NCBI GenBank assembly: GCA_963834705.1
Contig: CAWICV010000013.1
Coordinates: 1-64,000 of the forward strand
Direction: 5' to 3'
Origin: RYN-230 sp963834705
GTDB lineage: Bacteria > Actinomycetota > Actinomycetes > Streptosporangiales > Streptosporangiaceae
Length of the DNA stretch: 64,000 nt
The notes beneath the pieces were generated by a model. That model did not search any database. It saw only the letters and a program-made list of their open reading frames with translations, and had not been told where the DNA came from. The position numbers were made by a program, and so were the translations under genes. This document shows, piece by piece, positions 51,493 through 60,651 of the stretch. Numbering within the stretch: position 1 is the first letter of the stretch; the number at the start of each line of letters is the position of its first letter.

Positions 51493-52247
51493 ACCTGACC
51501 GGAAACACCGTGCTGATCACCGGCGGCGGTTCCGGCATCGGCTGCGGGCTGGCCGAGGAACTGCACCGCCGCGGCAACCAGGTGATCATCGCCGGCCGCC
51601 GCGCCGGGGCACTGGACGCGGTCGCCGCCGCGAACCCCGGCATCCACGCGGTCCGCCTCGATGTCGCCGACCCGGCGAGCATCGACGATACGGTGCCGGC
51701 GGTCCTCTCGCAGTTCCCGGAACTCAATGTCCTGATCAACAACGCCGGCATCATGTTCGGCGATGACCCGACCCAGCCCCTGGACGACGCGATGCTTACC
51801 GGCATCGTCGGCACGAACCTGCTCGGGCCGCTCCGGATGATCTCGGCGCTGATCACCCACCTGCGCGCGCGGCCGTCGGCAGCCATCATCAACGTCACGT
51901 CGATGCTGGGCTACGCGCCGCTGGCCTCCTCGGCCCTGTATTCAGCGACCAAGGCCGCGCTGCACTCCTACACACTTTCCCTGCGTTACCTGCTGGAAGG
52001 CTCGCCGGTGGCGGTACTAGAGATCGCACCGCCCTACACCCAGACGGAACTGATGGCCGTCAACGCAACCGACCCGCGGGCGATGCCACTGGCGCAGTAC
52101 CTGAGCGAGACGATGGAGATACTGGAGACCGGCCAGGCGGAGGTCCTGGTACAGCGTGCGGCCGCCCGGCGCGACGCGATGCGCCCCGACGAGATCGCCA
52201 TCACCCGGCGCTTCAACGACATGATGCGCGGCGTGCGGGCCACCTGA
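51489..52247 (+). CDS. Short-chain dehydrogenase (DltE-like SDR)
   Basis: 252 residues, with a GTG start inside the stop of the NmrA gene. NTVLITGGGSGIGCGLAEEL (cofactor site), then LNVLINNAGIMFGDDP (NNAG), the Ser in IINVTSMLGYAPLASSALYS and the YxxxK in ALYSATKAALHSYTLSLRYL. It resembles DltE-type SDRs. It probably oxidises or reduces a hydroxyl or carbonyl group in the same route as its operon partner. Confidence 0.9.
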   Translation: MNLTGNTVLITGGGSGIGCGLAEELHRRGNQVIIAGRRAGALDAVAAANPGIHAVRLDVADPASIDDTVPAVLSQFPELNVLINNAGIMFGDDPTQPLDDAMLTGIVGTNLLGPLRMISALITHLRARPSAAIINVTSMLGYAPLASSALYSATKAALHSYTLSLRYLLEGSPVAVLEIAPPYTQTELMAVNATDPRAMPLAQYLSETMEILETGQAEVLVQRAAARRDAMRPDEIAITRRFNDMMRGVRAT

Positions 52248-52473
52248 CCCGGCTAGATCCGCGGCCCTGATCGCCGTTTCCGCCACACTGATGCGGCATG
52301 CTGGCAGCGACCCCAGGATGACACGAGGGGCGGCTCAGAAGCCGAGGTCAGATGCGGATGACCTCCAATCCTGCACGCACCGCCCTGGCCGCGCAGCGCA
52401 ACTTGCGTGCGCCGGGCCGGTCGCGGGCGGCCTGGCCGCTGATTGCCCCGGTCCAGCCATCCAGATGACCTGG

Positions 52474-53580
52474 TCACTGGGGATACCGGGTGACGCCAGC
52501 GCACCACACCTGGCGGATCTGGCGTGTCGCCCGGATGTCGGCGGTGGGGTCGCCTGCCAGCAGCACGAGGTCGGCCCGCATCCCTGGCATGATCGCGCCG
52601 CGGTCACGCAGGCCGAAATAGCCCGCAGGCACGACAGTCGCTGCCCGCAGCGCTGTCACGGGGGAGAACCCAGCATCAACAAGCAGTTCCATCTCATCGT
52701 GCAGGCTCTCCCCGAACGGTGGTGATGCGGGCACGCCAGCGGTCAGGTTGGCGTCACTTCCGGCCAGGATAGGAACCCCCGCCTGGTGCAGCGCCGCCAC
52801 GGAGTCGCGAGCCGGCTCATAGGCCGGGCCGCCTGGGCCGGCCCGGCCGGCTTTACGCAGGTTGGCGACGACGGATTGCATCATGGTGAGCGTTGGCACA
52901 ATGACCGTGCCGTCGGCGCGCATCTGCGCCACCGCTGCCTTTCCCAGCGGCGCGTCCAGCGGGGCGTGCGTCAGTACGTCAACGCGGGCTTGCTGTGCCA
53001 TCTCGACGGCCGCGCAGGTGGTGACGTGGGCGATCGTGAGTCTCCCCCGGACGCGGGCGGCGGCCGCGAGCGCGGTGACGGTTTCCCGGTCGAAACCCGG
53101 AAGGTCGATGATGATCTTGATGTAGTCGGCACCCGCGGCGATCCGGCCGGCCACGAAGCGGTCCGCGTCGTCTGGCCCTTCGACGAGGCCTTCGGCCGGG
53201 CGGTCTGGCAGGGTCTGGCTGTGGCGGCTGGCGGGGGACGTCGCGCCCACGTGACTGCTGCGGATATCGGTGAGCCCCGGCTGCCCGCGAAGCGAACTGA
53301 CCAGGCTGGCCGGCCAGCAGCCCATGTCGAGCGCAGTCGTCACCCCGAACCTGGCCAGCGTCTCGAGGGTCGTGAGGTCCTGCAGGTGAAGGTGGGCGTC
53401 GATGAGCCCGGGCAGCAGGACGCCGCCGTCACCGTCGAGCAGGCGCGCGCCGCGGGCCCCGGTTCCGATCCTGCCGTTCTCGATGACGACCGTGGACGGC
53501 TCCTGCAGGTTGCGTCCGTCGAAGACGCGGACGTTGGCCAGCGCTGTCTTGCTGGCGGCCGTGGATGCTTTTCCGGGCAT
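52474..53580 (-). CDS. Amidohydrolase-family protein (metal-dependent)
   Basis: 368 residues from ATG 53580 (GGAGGTTCACCCC before it). GVLLPGLIDAHLHLQDL gives the HxH metal site at the end of strand 1. RLTIAHVTTCAAVEMAQQA and ARVDVLTHAPLD give further His ligands, and PILAGSDANLTAGVP gives the catalytic Asp. The C-terminus GLRDRGAIMPGMRADLVLLA is the usual return strand of the small domain. It resembles prolidase/imidazolonepropionase-like members, hydrolysing C-N or cyclic amide/lactone bonds. It is the last gene of the minus-strand operon from 56428. Confidence 0.88.
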   Translation of the reverse strand: MPGKASTAASKTALANVRVFDGRNLQEPSTVVIENGRIGTGARGARLLDGDGGVLLPGLIDAHLHLQDLTTLETLARFGVTTALDMGCWPASLVSSLRGQPGLTDIRSSHVGATSPASRHSQTLPDRPAEGLVEGPDDADRFVAGRIAAGADYIKIIIDLPGFDRETVTALAAAARVRGRLTIAHVTTCAAVEMAQQARVDVLTHAPLDAPLGKAAVAQMRADGTVIVPTLTMMQSVVANLRKAGRAGPGGPAYEPARDSVAALHQAGVPILAGSDANLTAGVPASPPFGESLHDEMELLVDAGFSPVTALRAATVVPAGYFGLRDRGAIMPGMRADLVLLAGDPTADIRATRQIRQVWCAGVTRYPQ

Positions 53581-53640
53581 GGGGTGAACCTCCTGAGCCG
53601 CTGAGGACGGGTCCCGCAAGCGGGCCTCGGATGCTGATGT

Positions 53641-54597
53641 TCACTCCGGGGTTCCGGGCGGGAGGCCCAGCAGGCGCTCGGCGTTGCCGTGGGCGAGCTT
53701 TTCCCGGTCTGGCTCGCTGATGGGCAGCGTGTCCAGGAACTGCCGGGCCGCGGCGTTGTCGGCGAACGGATAATCAACGGAGAACAGGAGCCTGTCGATG
53801 CCGAGCACGCTCATCGCGCACTGGAACGGCGGCACGGTGAAGTAGCCGCTGGTGGTGACGTAGAAGTTGGCTGTGAAGTACTCGCTGATCCGCCTGGGCA
53901 GCCCGGTGACCGGGTTGAGGGTTTTGTCCGCCCTGGCCAGCGAGAAGGGAAGATTCTCGCCCATGTGACCAATGATGATCTTCAGGCCGGGATAGCGGTC
54001 CATGGTGCCGGATGCGATCAGGCGCAGGGCGTGCAGACCGGTTTCCGCGTGCCAGCCCCAGCCCGACCCGGCCAGGGTGTGCGCCACCTCGCCGGGCAGG
54101 CCGCCGAAGTACACGCTCATCACCTCGGCGGGCGGCATGGTCGGGTGAATGTAGACCGGCACGTCCAAGTGCTGGGCGGCCTCCAGGATCGGCCGGAACT
54201 CCGGCGCGTCCAGGAACCGGCCCTTGGTATGGCCGTGAATCAGGGTGCCTTTGAACCCGAGCACCCGGACGCATCGCTCAAGCTCTGCGGCGGCGGCCTC
54301 CGGATCGGGAGTGGGCAGCGTGGCGAAGCCGGCGAACCGGCCCGGATGCGCCGCGACGGCCTCGGCCACCGCGTCGTTGGCGGTGCGCGCCACTGAGACA
54401 GCGTCGGCCGGATCCAGCGGGTTCGGGCCGGGCGCCGCGGCCGAGAGCACCTGCATATCGATGCCAGCCGCGTCCATGTCCGCGATTCTGCCCGCGCCGA
54501 GGTCGGCGAGCTTAGCCGCGATGGCCGGGTTCCGTCCGATGCCGACACGTTCCAGTCCCGGGATGGCGAATGCCTCTTCGAGGGCGATGACGCGCAT
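53641..54597 (-). CDS. Amidohydrolase-2 (ACMSD-like) family protein
   Basis: 318 residues from ATG 54597. The pattern MRVIALEEAFAIPGLERVGI fits the EEHF-type opening of the family (here EEAF, so the metal-binding His appears replaced). LDVPVYIHPTMPPAEVMSVY, then LKIIIGHMGENLPFSLARAD and RLLFSVDYPFADN give the His and Asp ligands. Family members are decarboxylases or hydrolases of aromatic acids (for example gamma-resorcylate decarboxylase). The gene follows the alpha/beta hydrolase with a 34-base gap. Confidence 0.88.
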   Translation of the reverse strand: MRVIALEEAFAIPGLERVGIGRNPAIAAKLADLGAGRIADMDAAGIDMQVLSAAAPGPNPLDPADAVSVARTANDAVAEAVAAHPGRFAGFATLPTPDPEAAAAELERCVRVLGFKGTLIHGHTKGRFLDAPEFRPILEAAQHLDVPVYIHPTMPPAEVMSVYFGGLPGEVAHTLAGSGWGWHAETGLHALRLIASGTMDRYPGLKIIIGHMGENLPFSLARADKTLNPVTGLPRRISEYFTANFYVTTSGYFTVPPFQCAMSVLGIDRLLFSVDYPFADNAAARQFLDTLPISEPDREKLAHGNAERLLGLPPGTPE

Positions 54598-54631
54598 GGT
54601 CAGGTTCCGTTCAGGTGATGGCCGTTTGGTG

Positions 54632-55522
54632 TCAGCTTTGCTGGCTGGCCCACAGCTGGCATTCCTCAGCGAACGCAAGCTGCCGCAGGTGCAGCGCGTG
54701 GCCCAGGATGTGGTGGTCGATGCTGTGGCCGGTGGCGCGGGCGATGCTGGCGTCGACGATGGGCGCGGCGGTGAGCAGTTTGGCGAAGTGCTCGACATTG
54801 GCCGGTGAGCTGTCCCAGAGTGCGTCGAATTCGGCGAGCTGGTTGTGCACTGGCACCGTGATCCGCGGCGCGAGTTCCGGTAGGTGTTCGTCGGGCCACT
54901 GCGGTGCCTGGATGAGCTCGCGGACGGGCGCCGGCGCGTAGGACGCGTGGGCTGCCCGGATGCCTTCTGCGGTGCGGGTGAAGTCGGGCCCGAACATCAC
55001 CTGGTCCCGCTGCTCATACGGCAGGTCCACTGTCTCCTCGGCGGGCAGCGAGGCGAGCGCGTGCGCGGGGCCGCCCCGGCGGATGACTGCCCCCATCCCG
55101 GTGACTGACATGCCGGTGAGACGGAAGTCCGTGTCACTGGCTGCGATCATCATGGCGATCATGCCGCCGATCGAGTGCCCGGTCAGGAAGACGCTGTCCG
55201 CGCCGAACTGGGCTGCGGCCTGGGCGATCGCGGCCGCGAGCAGGCGTGCGTGGCGGTCGAAGGTGTTGTCCGCCGGATCGAGGACGGAGCTTCCGCCGTA
55301 GCCTGGCCGGTCAAAAGCCACGACCGGATATCCCGCGGCCGGCGCAAGGTCCAGGAACGATCCCTGGGCCGACCCGGCGACGTCATAGTAGCGCGCGGTA
55401 TAAGTGCCGCCATGCAGGGCGGCGATCAGCGGCTTGCCGCCGGGGGCTGGCGGTCGTGCGGTCAGTGCCGAGATGGTCAGCCCGTCCATCGTAAAGTCGG
55501 TAATGCTGCGCTCGCCCGCCAT
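54632..55522 (-). CDS. Alpha/beta hydrolase (possible C-C bond hydrolase)
   Basis: 296 residues. Oxyanion region PLIAALHGGTYTARYYDV, Ser elbow DSVFLTGHSIGGMIAMMIAA, acid strand PRITVPVHNQLAEFDALWDS and His near DASIARATGHSIDHHILGHA. The gene sits between the fumarylacetoacetate-hydrolase-family gene and the amidohydrolase in one operon. The company suggests hydrolysis of a ring-cleavage product or ester; inference only. Confidence 0.9.
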   Translation of the reverse strand: MAGERSITDFTMDGLTISALTARPPAPGGKPLIAALHGGTYTARYYDVAGSAQGSFLDLAPAAGYPVVAFDRPGYGGSSVLDPADNTFDRHARLLAAAIAQAAAQFGADSVFLTGHSIGGMIAMMIAASDTDFRLTGMSVTGMGAVIRRGGPAHALASLPAEETVDLPYEQRDQVMFGPDFTRTAEGIRAAHASYAPAPVRELIQAPQWPDEHLPELAPRITVPVHNQLAEFDALWDSSPANVEHFAKLLTAAPIVDASIARATGHSIDHHILGHALHLRQLAFAEECQLWASQQS

Positions 55523-55576
55523 ATCAGGCTCCTTTTCGTGCTGGAACGAGTGTCTGAATTCTTCCGCGCGCCGTGG

Positions 55577-56428
55577 CTAGCGGGCGGGTTCGACGAAGTG
55601 GTGGCGCATCTCCCCGATCCCACTGACCCACGTGACCAGCTCGTCGCCGGCCTGGAGCAGCCGCCGTGGCGTCCGCGCCCACCCGATGCCGCTGGGCGTG
55701 CCGGTGAAGATCAGGTCGCCAGGCAGCAGCGGGACGACCGAGGACAAAGACTCGATCAGCTGCGGGATCGTGAAGATCATGTCGCTGGTCCGGCCCTTTT
55801 GCATCTGCTCGCCGTTCACCAGGCAACCGAGCTCGAGGTCACCGGGATCCGGGAATTCCTCAGCCGTTACCAGCGCCGGGCCGATGGGTGCGAAACCCGC
55901 GAACGACTTGCCCATGCTGAACTGCTGGGGCGGCGGGCCAGCGAACTGCAGTTCCCGCTCGGACAGGTCCTGTCCCGCCGTGAGCCCGGCAACGTGCTCC
56001 CAAGCCCGGCCGGCCGGAACGTGGTCGGCGAGGCGGCCGATGACCGCCACCAGCTCGGCCTCGAAGTCCACGGAGCCCGGGGGGCGTGTGATCGCGCCGT
56101 GCGGGCCGGTCACCGACGCGGGGAACTTGGTAAAAACCATAGGCCGCTGCGGCAGTTCCAGGCCAGCCTCCGCGGCATGGTCGCGATAGTTGAGCCCGAT
56201 GCCGAACACCTGCGGCGGCCGGGGTACGGGCGGCCCGAGCTGGTCGTTTCCGACCGGGACCGGTGACGGCCCGGAGTAGGTGCGAGCCCAGCGGATGAAT
56301 TCGTCCCACTGGCCGTAAATGGCCTGGACGTCCGCGCTGAACCGGCCGCCGCTGGCCGTCTCGACGTCGGCTCCGGCCCGCCCGTCCAGGCTCAGCACCA
56401 GCCGCCCCGCGACGTTGTAGATGCGCAC
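55577..56428 (-). CDS. Fumarylacetoacetate hydrolase-family protein
   Basis: 283 residues from GTG 56428. PPQVFGIGLNYRDHAAEAGL, then PMVFTKFPASVTGPHGAITR, SVDFEAELVAVIGRLADHVP (acidic metal ligands) and LPGDLIFTGTPSGIGWARTP are standard FAH landmarks. The family hydrolyses C-C bonds in fumarylpyruvate- or acetoacetate-like compounds or acts as a decarboxylase/isomerase in meta-cleavage routes. It is the first gene of the operon; site B lies 45 bases upstream. Confidence 0.92.
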   Translation of the reverse strand: MRIYNVAGRLVLSLDGRAGADVETASGGRFSADVQAIYGQWDEFIRWARTYSGPSPVPVGNDQLGPPVPRPPQVFGIGLNYRDHAAEAGLELPQRPMVFTKFPASVTGPHGAITRPPGSVDFEAELVAVIGRLADHVPAGRAWEHVAGLTAGQDLSERELQFAGPPPQQFSMGKSFAGFAPIGPALVTAEEFPDPGDLELGCLVNGEQMQKGRTSDMIFTIPQLIESLSSVVPLLPGDLIFTGTPSGIGWARTPRRLLQAGDELVTWVSGIGEMRHHFVEPAR

Positions 56429-56472
56429 ATGCCCCTCCGCACCGAGTAAGGTGTTGCCGGCCAAGCTACTCG

Positions 56473-56487
56473 CTATATGTGATAACA
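56473..56487 (-). promoter_or_regulatory. GntR-regulon candidate motif, site B
   Basis: On the minus strand it reads TGTTATCACATATAG, located 45 bases upstream of the FAH-family gene start. Same core as sites A, C and D. Confidence 0.6.
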
Positions 56488-56585
56488 GCAAGCGCACAAA
56501 GGCGCTCCGCTGTCCGCGCGGGCCCGGCGGCCCTCAGTCGCGGTGCTTCTCCTGGAGCGTTACCACAGGCGACCGCCGGGGCTGA

Positions 56586-57308
56586 TCAGGCTGGACGGCC
56601 AGCGGCGGCAGAGTAGGTTTCGAGCGCGAGCAGGGCGGTCCGCTCGTTGCGCGACAGATGCTCCCGGATCGCGATGCCGGCGGCCGAGGGTTCGCGCTTC
56701 CGGAACGCGGCGACCAGCTGCTCGTGTGCGCGCTCCCGGCGCGTGTGCTCGTCTGGGTCTGGGTCCAGGAGGCCGAAGCCGATGCGCACGTAACGCTCGG
56801 CGGCGCGCCACAGTGTGGACAGAACGCGGATGTCCCAGGTCGTGGCGGCCGGCATCAGCAGGGCCAGATGGAAGGCATGGTGAGCTTCGTAGATCTCGTT
56901 CATGCCCTGCGTCTCCTCGCCGAACGCCGCGGCCTGCCGCTCAAGTTCGTCGAGATCGGCGTCCGACAGCAGCAGGCAGGAGCGCTCGGCGATCTCCGGT
57001 TCCAGCTGCTGGCGCAGGCGGTAGATGGCACGCAGCTCGTCGAGGTCCAGCGGCGCCACCAGCGCGCTGCGTCCCGGCCTCGTGACCACCAGGCCCTCGC
57101 CCTCGAGGCTGCGCAGCGCCTCGCGCACGGGTATGAAGCTCACCTGGAGCAAGTCGGCGATCTCACGGAGGGAGAACTCCTGGCCGGGCGCGAGCGCGCC
57201 CGACAGGATTGACCGCCGTAGCTCGGCGGTGACCTTCTCGGCCACGGACCGGGATTCGATCGGATGGATTGCCGGAGGTCCCGACACGTGATGATGCCTC
57301 GCTCTCAT
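56586..57308 (-). CDS. GntR-family (FCD) transcriptional regulator
   Basis: 240 residues. wHTH: VAEKVTAELRRSILSGALAP, then FSLREIADLLQVSFIPVREA, then LRSLEGEGLVVTRPGRSALV. The FCD ligand domain has YRLRQQLEPEIAERSCLLLS, the metal-binding His region IYEAHHAFHLALLMPAATTW and a final SAAGIAIREHLSRNERTALL. FCD regulators usually sense organic acids. It lies at the centre of the cluster, between two divergent units, and is the best candidate to bind the TGTTATCA motif sites. Confidence 0.92.
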   Translation of the reverse strand: MRARHHHVSGPPAIHPIESRSVAEKVTAELRRSILSGALAPGQEFSLREIADLLQVSFIPVREALRSLEGEGLVVTRPGRSALVAPLDLDELRAIYRLRQQLEPEIAERSCLLLSDADLDELERQAAAFGEETQGMNEIYEAHHAFHLALLMPAATTWDIRVLSTLWRAAERYVRIGFGLLDPDPDEHTRRERAHEQLVAAFRKREPSAAGIAIREHLSRNERTALLALETYSAAAGRPA

Positions 57309-57400
57309 GCGGCTGCCGGGCAGCCCAGTGACAAGTGATATCAGCTATATCGCCCAGCGTAAACCAGGCGCCGCGGCCTGAGTGACGCCGAGCAGCGGCG

Positions 57401-57417
57401 CGATATATATGATAACA
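57401..57417 (-). promoter_or_regulatory. GntR-regulon candidate motif, site C
   Basis: On the minus strand it reads TGTTATCATATATATCG. It lies in the gap between the GntR gene (minus) and the AceE-like gene (plus), so it could control both. A related stretch GTGATATCAGCTATATCG lies at about 57334-57351. Confidence 0.6.
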
Positions 57418-57440
57418 GCAGTGGTGCTTCCGGTGATGAG

Positions 57441-59774
57441 GTGAGCGGCGTGACGAGCACGATGGGGGCAGGGCAAGCGCGGACCGCGGGCACCGCGGTC
57501 CTGCGTGAGGTGGAGCGGCGGCTGCTGTGGCTGTCCACGGCAATGATCGATCACGCCAACCGGGTGCGCGCGAACCCGACCGGGCTCAAGGTCGGCGGTC
57601 ACCAGGCCTCCAGCGCGTCCATGGTGACGATCATGACCTCGCTCTGGTTCGGGCACCTGACCGCGTCCGACCGTGTGTCGGTAAAGCCACATGCCTCGCC
57701 CGTGCTGCACGCGATCAACTACCTGCTGGGCAGCCTCAGCGAGGAATACCTCACCACGCTGCGGTCGTTCGGGGGCCTGCAGAGCTACCCGAGCCGTGTC
57801 AAGGATCCTGATCCGGTCGACTACTCCACCGGATCGGTGGGCATCGGAGCCACCGCGCCGGTCTGGGGGGCGCTGGCCCGCCGGTACGTCAACTCCAAAG
57901 GCGGCGTGGCCGGAACCGGACGCCAGTACTCGCTGGTCGGGGACGCCGAGCTGGACGAGGGCGCCTGCTGGGAGGCGATCGTCGACCCGATGGTGGCCGG
58001 CCTGGGTGAGGTCTGCTGGATCGTCAACCTGAACCGCCAGTCACTGGACCGGGTGGTACCCGAGATCGGCGCGGCCCGGCTCCAGGCCATGTTCGAGGCG
58101 GCGGGCTGGCAGGTCCTGACGGCCAAGTACGGCCGGCTGCTCGAGGAGATCTTCAACCGGCCCGGCGGGGACGCCCTGCGGCGGCGGATCGATGAGATGA
58201 CGAACCCGGAATTCCAGCGGCTGCTGCGGTGCGCGCCCGCTGAGCTGCGAAGGCGCCTGCCAGGGAGCGGGCCCGGCGCGGCTTCGCTGCGGGCGCTGGT
58301 CGACGGGCTTGACGACGGCGTGCTGTGCTCGGCGGTGCGCAATCTCGGCGGGCATGACCTTGACGCGCTCGCCGATGTGATGACGGCGATCGACGACACC
58401 CGCCCCACGGTGATCTTCGCCTACACGGTGAAAGGGTACGGGCTGGCCACCGAAGGCCACCCGCAGAATCACAGCGCCCTGCTGTCCGCGGCGCAGCTGC
58501 GCGAGCTGGGCGAGCGCACCGGCATGTCACCGGACGCGCCGTGGGCGCGCTTCGATCCCGCATCCCCGGCCGGACGCCTGTGCGCGAGCGTCGCCCTCCG
58601 GCTGCGCCGCGAGCCGACGCCCGCCGGCCAGGTGCCGCATCTCCCGGCGGACCTCGGCCGCAGCCCGTCAGGCACATCCACGACCCAGGCCGCGCTCGGC
58701 CGGGTACTGCTGGACCTAACCCGTCAGGCGCCAGAGGCGGCTGCCCGGGTCGTCACGCTGTGTCCCGACGTGGCCTCCTCGACCAACCTTGGCGGCTGGA
58801 TCAACAAGGCCGGCATCTGGTCATCGGTTGAGCGGCGGGACTGGTTCGACGACGACCCGGACACGATCCTGCACTGGCGGGAGCGGCCGTCCGGGCAGCA
58901 CCTCGAGCTCGGCATCGCCGAGGTCAACCTCGTTGGCCTGCTCGGCGAGCTCGGCGCCACCTGGAGCCGGTGGGGTGCACCACTGCTGCCCATCGGCGTT
59001 CTGTACGACCCATTCGTCGGGCGCGCCCTCGAGCCGTGGTCGTTTGGCATCTACTCCGGGGGCCAGTCGATCCTGATCGGCACCCCGGCGGGCGTGTCGC
59101 TGGCGCCCGAAGGCGGAGCGCACCAGTCGGTCACCACCCCATCGATCGGCCTGGAGCAGCCAGGCTGCATCAGCTACGAGCCAGCGTTCGCCATCGACGC
59201 CGAGTGGGCGCTGCTCGCCTCACTAGCCCGCCTCGGCCACCCCCATGGCTGCTCGGCGTACCTCAGGCTGTCCACCCGCCCGATCGACCAGGCACTGGCC
59301 GCCGTGCCGGCCGACCCAGCCGGCCGCGAACGCCGCCGTCGGCAGGCTGTCGCCGGCGCCTACCTGCTGCGCCAGTCCGCCGGGACACCGGATGTGACCA
59401 TCGCCGCGATGGGCCCGGTCATCCCCGAGGCGCTCGCGGCCAGCAGCAGGCTCGCGGGCCTCGGCATCCTCTCGGACGTCGTCTGTGTGACAAGCCCCGG
59501 CCTGCTGTTCACCGCCATCCAGGCCCGGGCGGGACATGACCCGGCCGACTCATGGATCCTCGGCGCCGCGTTCCCGCCGCACCGCGCCGCACCGCTGGTC
59601 ACGGTGCTCGACGGGCACCCGCACACGCTCGCCTTCCTGGCCGGCATCCACCAGGTGCGGGCGAGCCACCTGGGCGTCAGCCGGTTCGGCCAGTCCGGCG
59701 ACCTCGCCCAGGTATATCGCCACCACCGGCTCGACGCCGACAGCATCATCAGCGCAGCGCTTGACCTCCGCTGA
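57441..59774 (+). CDS. AceE-like thiamine-diphosphate enzyme (pyruvate dehydrogenase E1-type)
   Basis: 777 residues, a homodimeric E1/transketolase-like protein. It opens LREVERRLLWLSTAMIDHAN and has VKPHASPVLHAINYLLGSLS (active-site His). The ThDP motif GDAELDEGACWEAIVDPMVA continues to WIVNLNRQSLD. The pyrimidine-binding half has HLELGIAEVNLVGLLGELGA and a segment LAPEGGAHQSVTTPSIGL. It is about 100 residues shorter than AceE, and no E2/E3 genes are in the window. It may act on another keto acid made by the pathway. Starts at GTG 57441, GTG 57450 and ATG 57462 are possible. Confidence 0.85.
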   Translation: MSGVTSTMGAGQARTAGTAVLREVERRLLWLSTAMIDHANRVRANPTGLKVGGHQASSASMVTIMTSLWFGHLTASDRVSVKPHASPVLHAINYLLGSLSEEYLTTLRSFGGLQSYPSRVKDPDPVDYSTGSVGIGATAPVWGALARRYVNSKGGVAGTGRQYSLVGDAELDEGACWEAIVDPMVAGLGEVCWIVNLNRQSLDRVVPEIGAARLQAMFEAAGWQVLTAKYGRLLEEIFNRPGGDALRRRIDEMTNPEFQRLLRCAPAELRRRLPGSGPGAASLRALVDGLDDGVLCSAVRNLGGHDLDALADVMTAIDDTRPTVIFAYTVKGYGLATEGHPQNHSALLSAAQLRELGERTGMSPDAPWARFDPASPAGRLCASVALRLRREPTPAGQVPHLPADLGRSPSGTSTTQAALGRVLLDLTRQAPEAAARVVTLCPDVASSTNLGGWINKAGIWSSVERRDWFDDDPDTILHWRERPSGQHLELGIAEVNLVGLLGELGATWSRWGAPLLPIGVLYDPFVGRALEPWSFGIYSGGQSILIGTPAGVSLAPEGGAHQSVTTPSIGLEQPGCISYEPAFAIDAEWALLASLARLGHPHGCSAYLRLSTRPIDQALAAVPADPAGRERRRRQAVAGAYLLRQSAGTPDVTIAAMGPVIPEALAASSRLAGLGILSDVVCVTSPGLLFTAIQARAGHDPADSWILGAAFPPHRAAPLVTVLDGHPHTLAFLAGIHQVRASHLGVSRFGQSGDLAQVYRHHRLDADSIISAALDLR

Positions 59775-59840
59775 GCGGCCGGGTCACCCGCCCACGCTGC
59801 CTCCGACGACGCAGTCAGCCACAACAGAAGTCCTGCTTGT

Positions 59841-59858
59841 TGTTATCACATATATCTG
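59841..59858 (+). promoter_or_regulatory. GntR-regulon candidate motif, site D
   Basis: TGTTATCACATATATCTG, upstream of the 60124-64000 operon. It is identical over 14 bases to site B. The following 59859-60123 has no supported gene (an open frame at 59885-60127 is not convincing). Confidence 0.6.
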
Positions 59859-60123
59859 TTAACTTCACGTAGGGCAGTGGGCAGATGACGGGCGGCCTCC
59901 CTGGGCTAAGGGATGCCCGCGGCGGAGCACGCCCGGCCGGCTGGCCTGCCATGGCGGCCCAGGCACACAGGCAGGACCGGCTGACGCGCGGCGCGGCTTC
60001 CGGAGCCAGTGGCATCTGCCGCGGCCCGGACACAGCGCAGGGCAGGAGCACGATGGTGACACACGTGGCCAGTACGCGGGCCGGGCCCAGCTGCGGGTCC
60101 AGGCGACAGAGGGAGCACCGGAG

Positions 60124-60612
60124 ATGAGCACCGAAACTGAGAGCAGCCGCCGGGAAGAAATCATTGCCAGGAACCTCGCGGCCGTAGAGCAGCATTTCCA
60201 TAACGAGACGCCCGAGACCATCGACAAGGCCATCGCCGTCTACACCGACGACGTCGTGTGGGAGGTGCCCGCCCGCGGCCTCGTGCTACGCGACATCGAG
60301 GACGTCAAGCAGGAATACCTGAAGATCTTCGGCTCGATGAACATCCACAAGATCACCAACCTGTACCGCTTCGCGACCGAGGAGTGGGTGTTCGACGACA
60401 GCATCTTCGAATGGACGATCACCGGTGACGGCTTCCGGAACTGCCCGTTCCCACCGGGCACCACGGTGAGCATCCGGCTGCTGCACGCGTTCCAGTGCCG
60501 GGACGGGAAGATCTGCCGGGAGAACGGCTATGAAATCTGGCGTGACATCAACGACAAGGACCGGGTCCGCGACGACATTCCGGCCACCGCCACGGTGCAG
60601 GTATTCGACTGA
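60124..60612 (+). CDS. NTF2/SnoaL-like protein
   Basis: 162 residues. The order REEIIARNLAAVEQHFHNET, then IDKAIAVYTDDVVWEVPARG, then IEDVKQEYLKIFGSMNIHKI and VSIRLLHAFQCRDGKICREN, ending YEIWRDI, fits the SnoaL/NTF2-like fold. The family includes isomerases, dehydratases and non-enzymes. GGGAGCACCGGAG precedes the ATG. First gene of an operon running to the window end. Confidence 0.82.
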   Translation: MSTETESSRREEIIARNLAAVEQHFHNETPETIDKAIAVYTDDVVWEVPARGLVLRDIEDVKQEYLKIFGSMNIHKITNLYRFATEEWVFDDSIFEWTITGDGFRNCPFPPGTTVSIRLLHAFQCRDGKICRENGYEIWRDINDKDRVRDDIPATATVQVFD

Positions 60613-60651
60613 GCAGCCCGCCGGGCCGGCGGTCAGGATCTGGAGCGTCCG

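Noticed and set aside
59885..60127. An 80-residue frame before the NTF2-like gene
   Set aside because: Low-complexity Gly/Ala/Arg sequence with no family resemblance; it overlaps the next start by chance.
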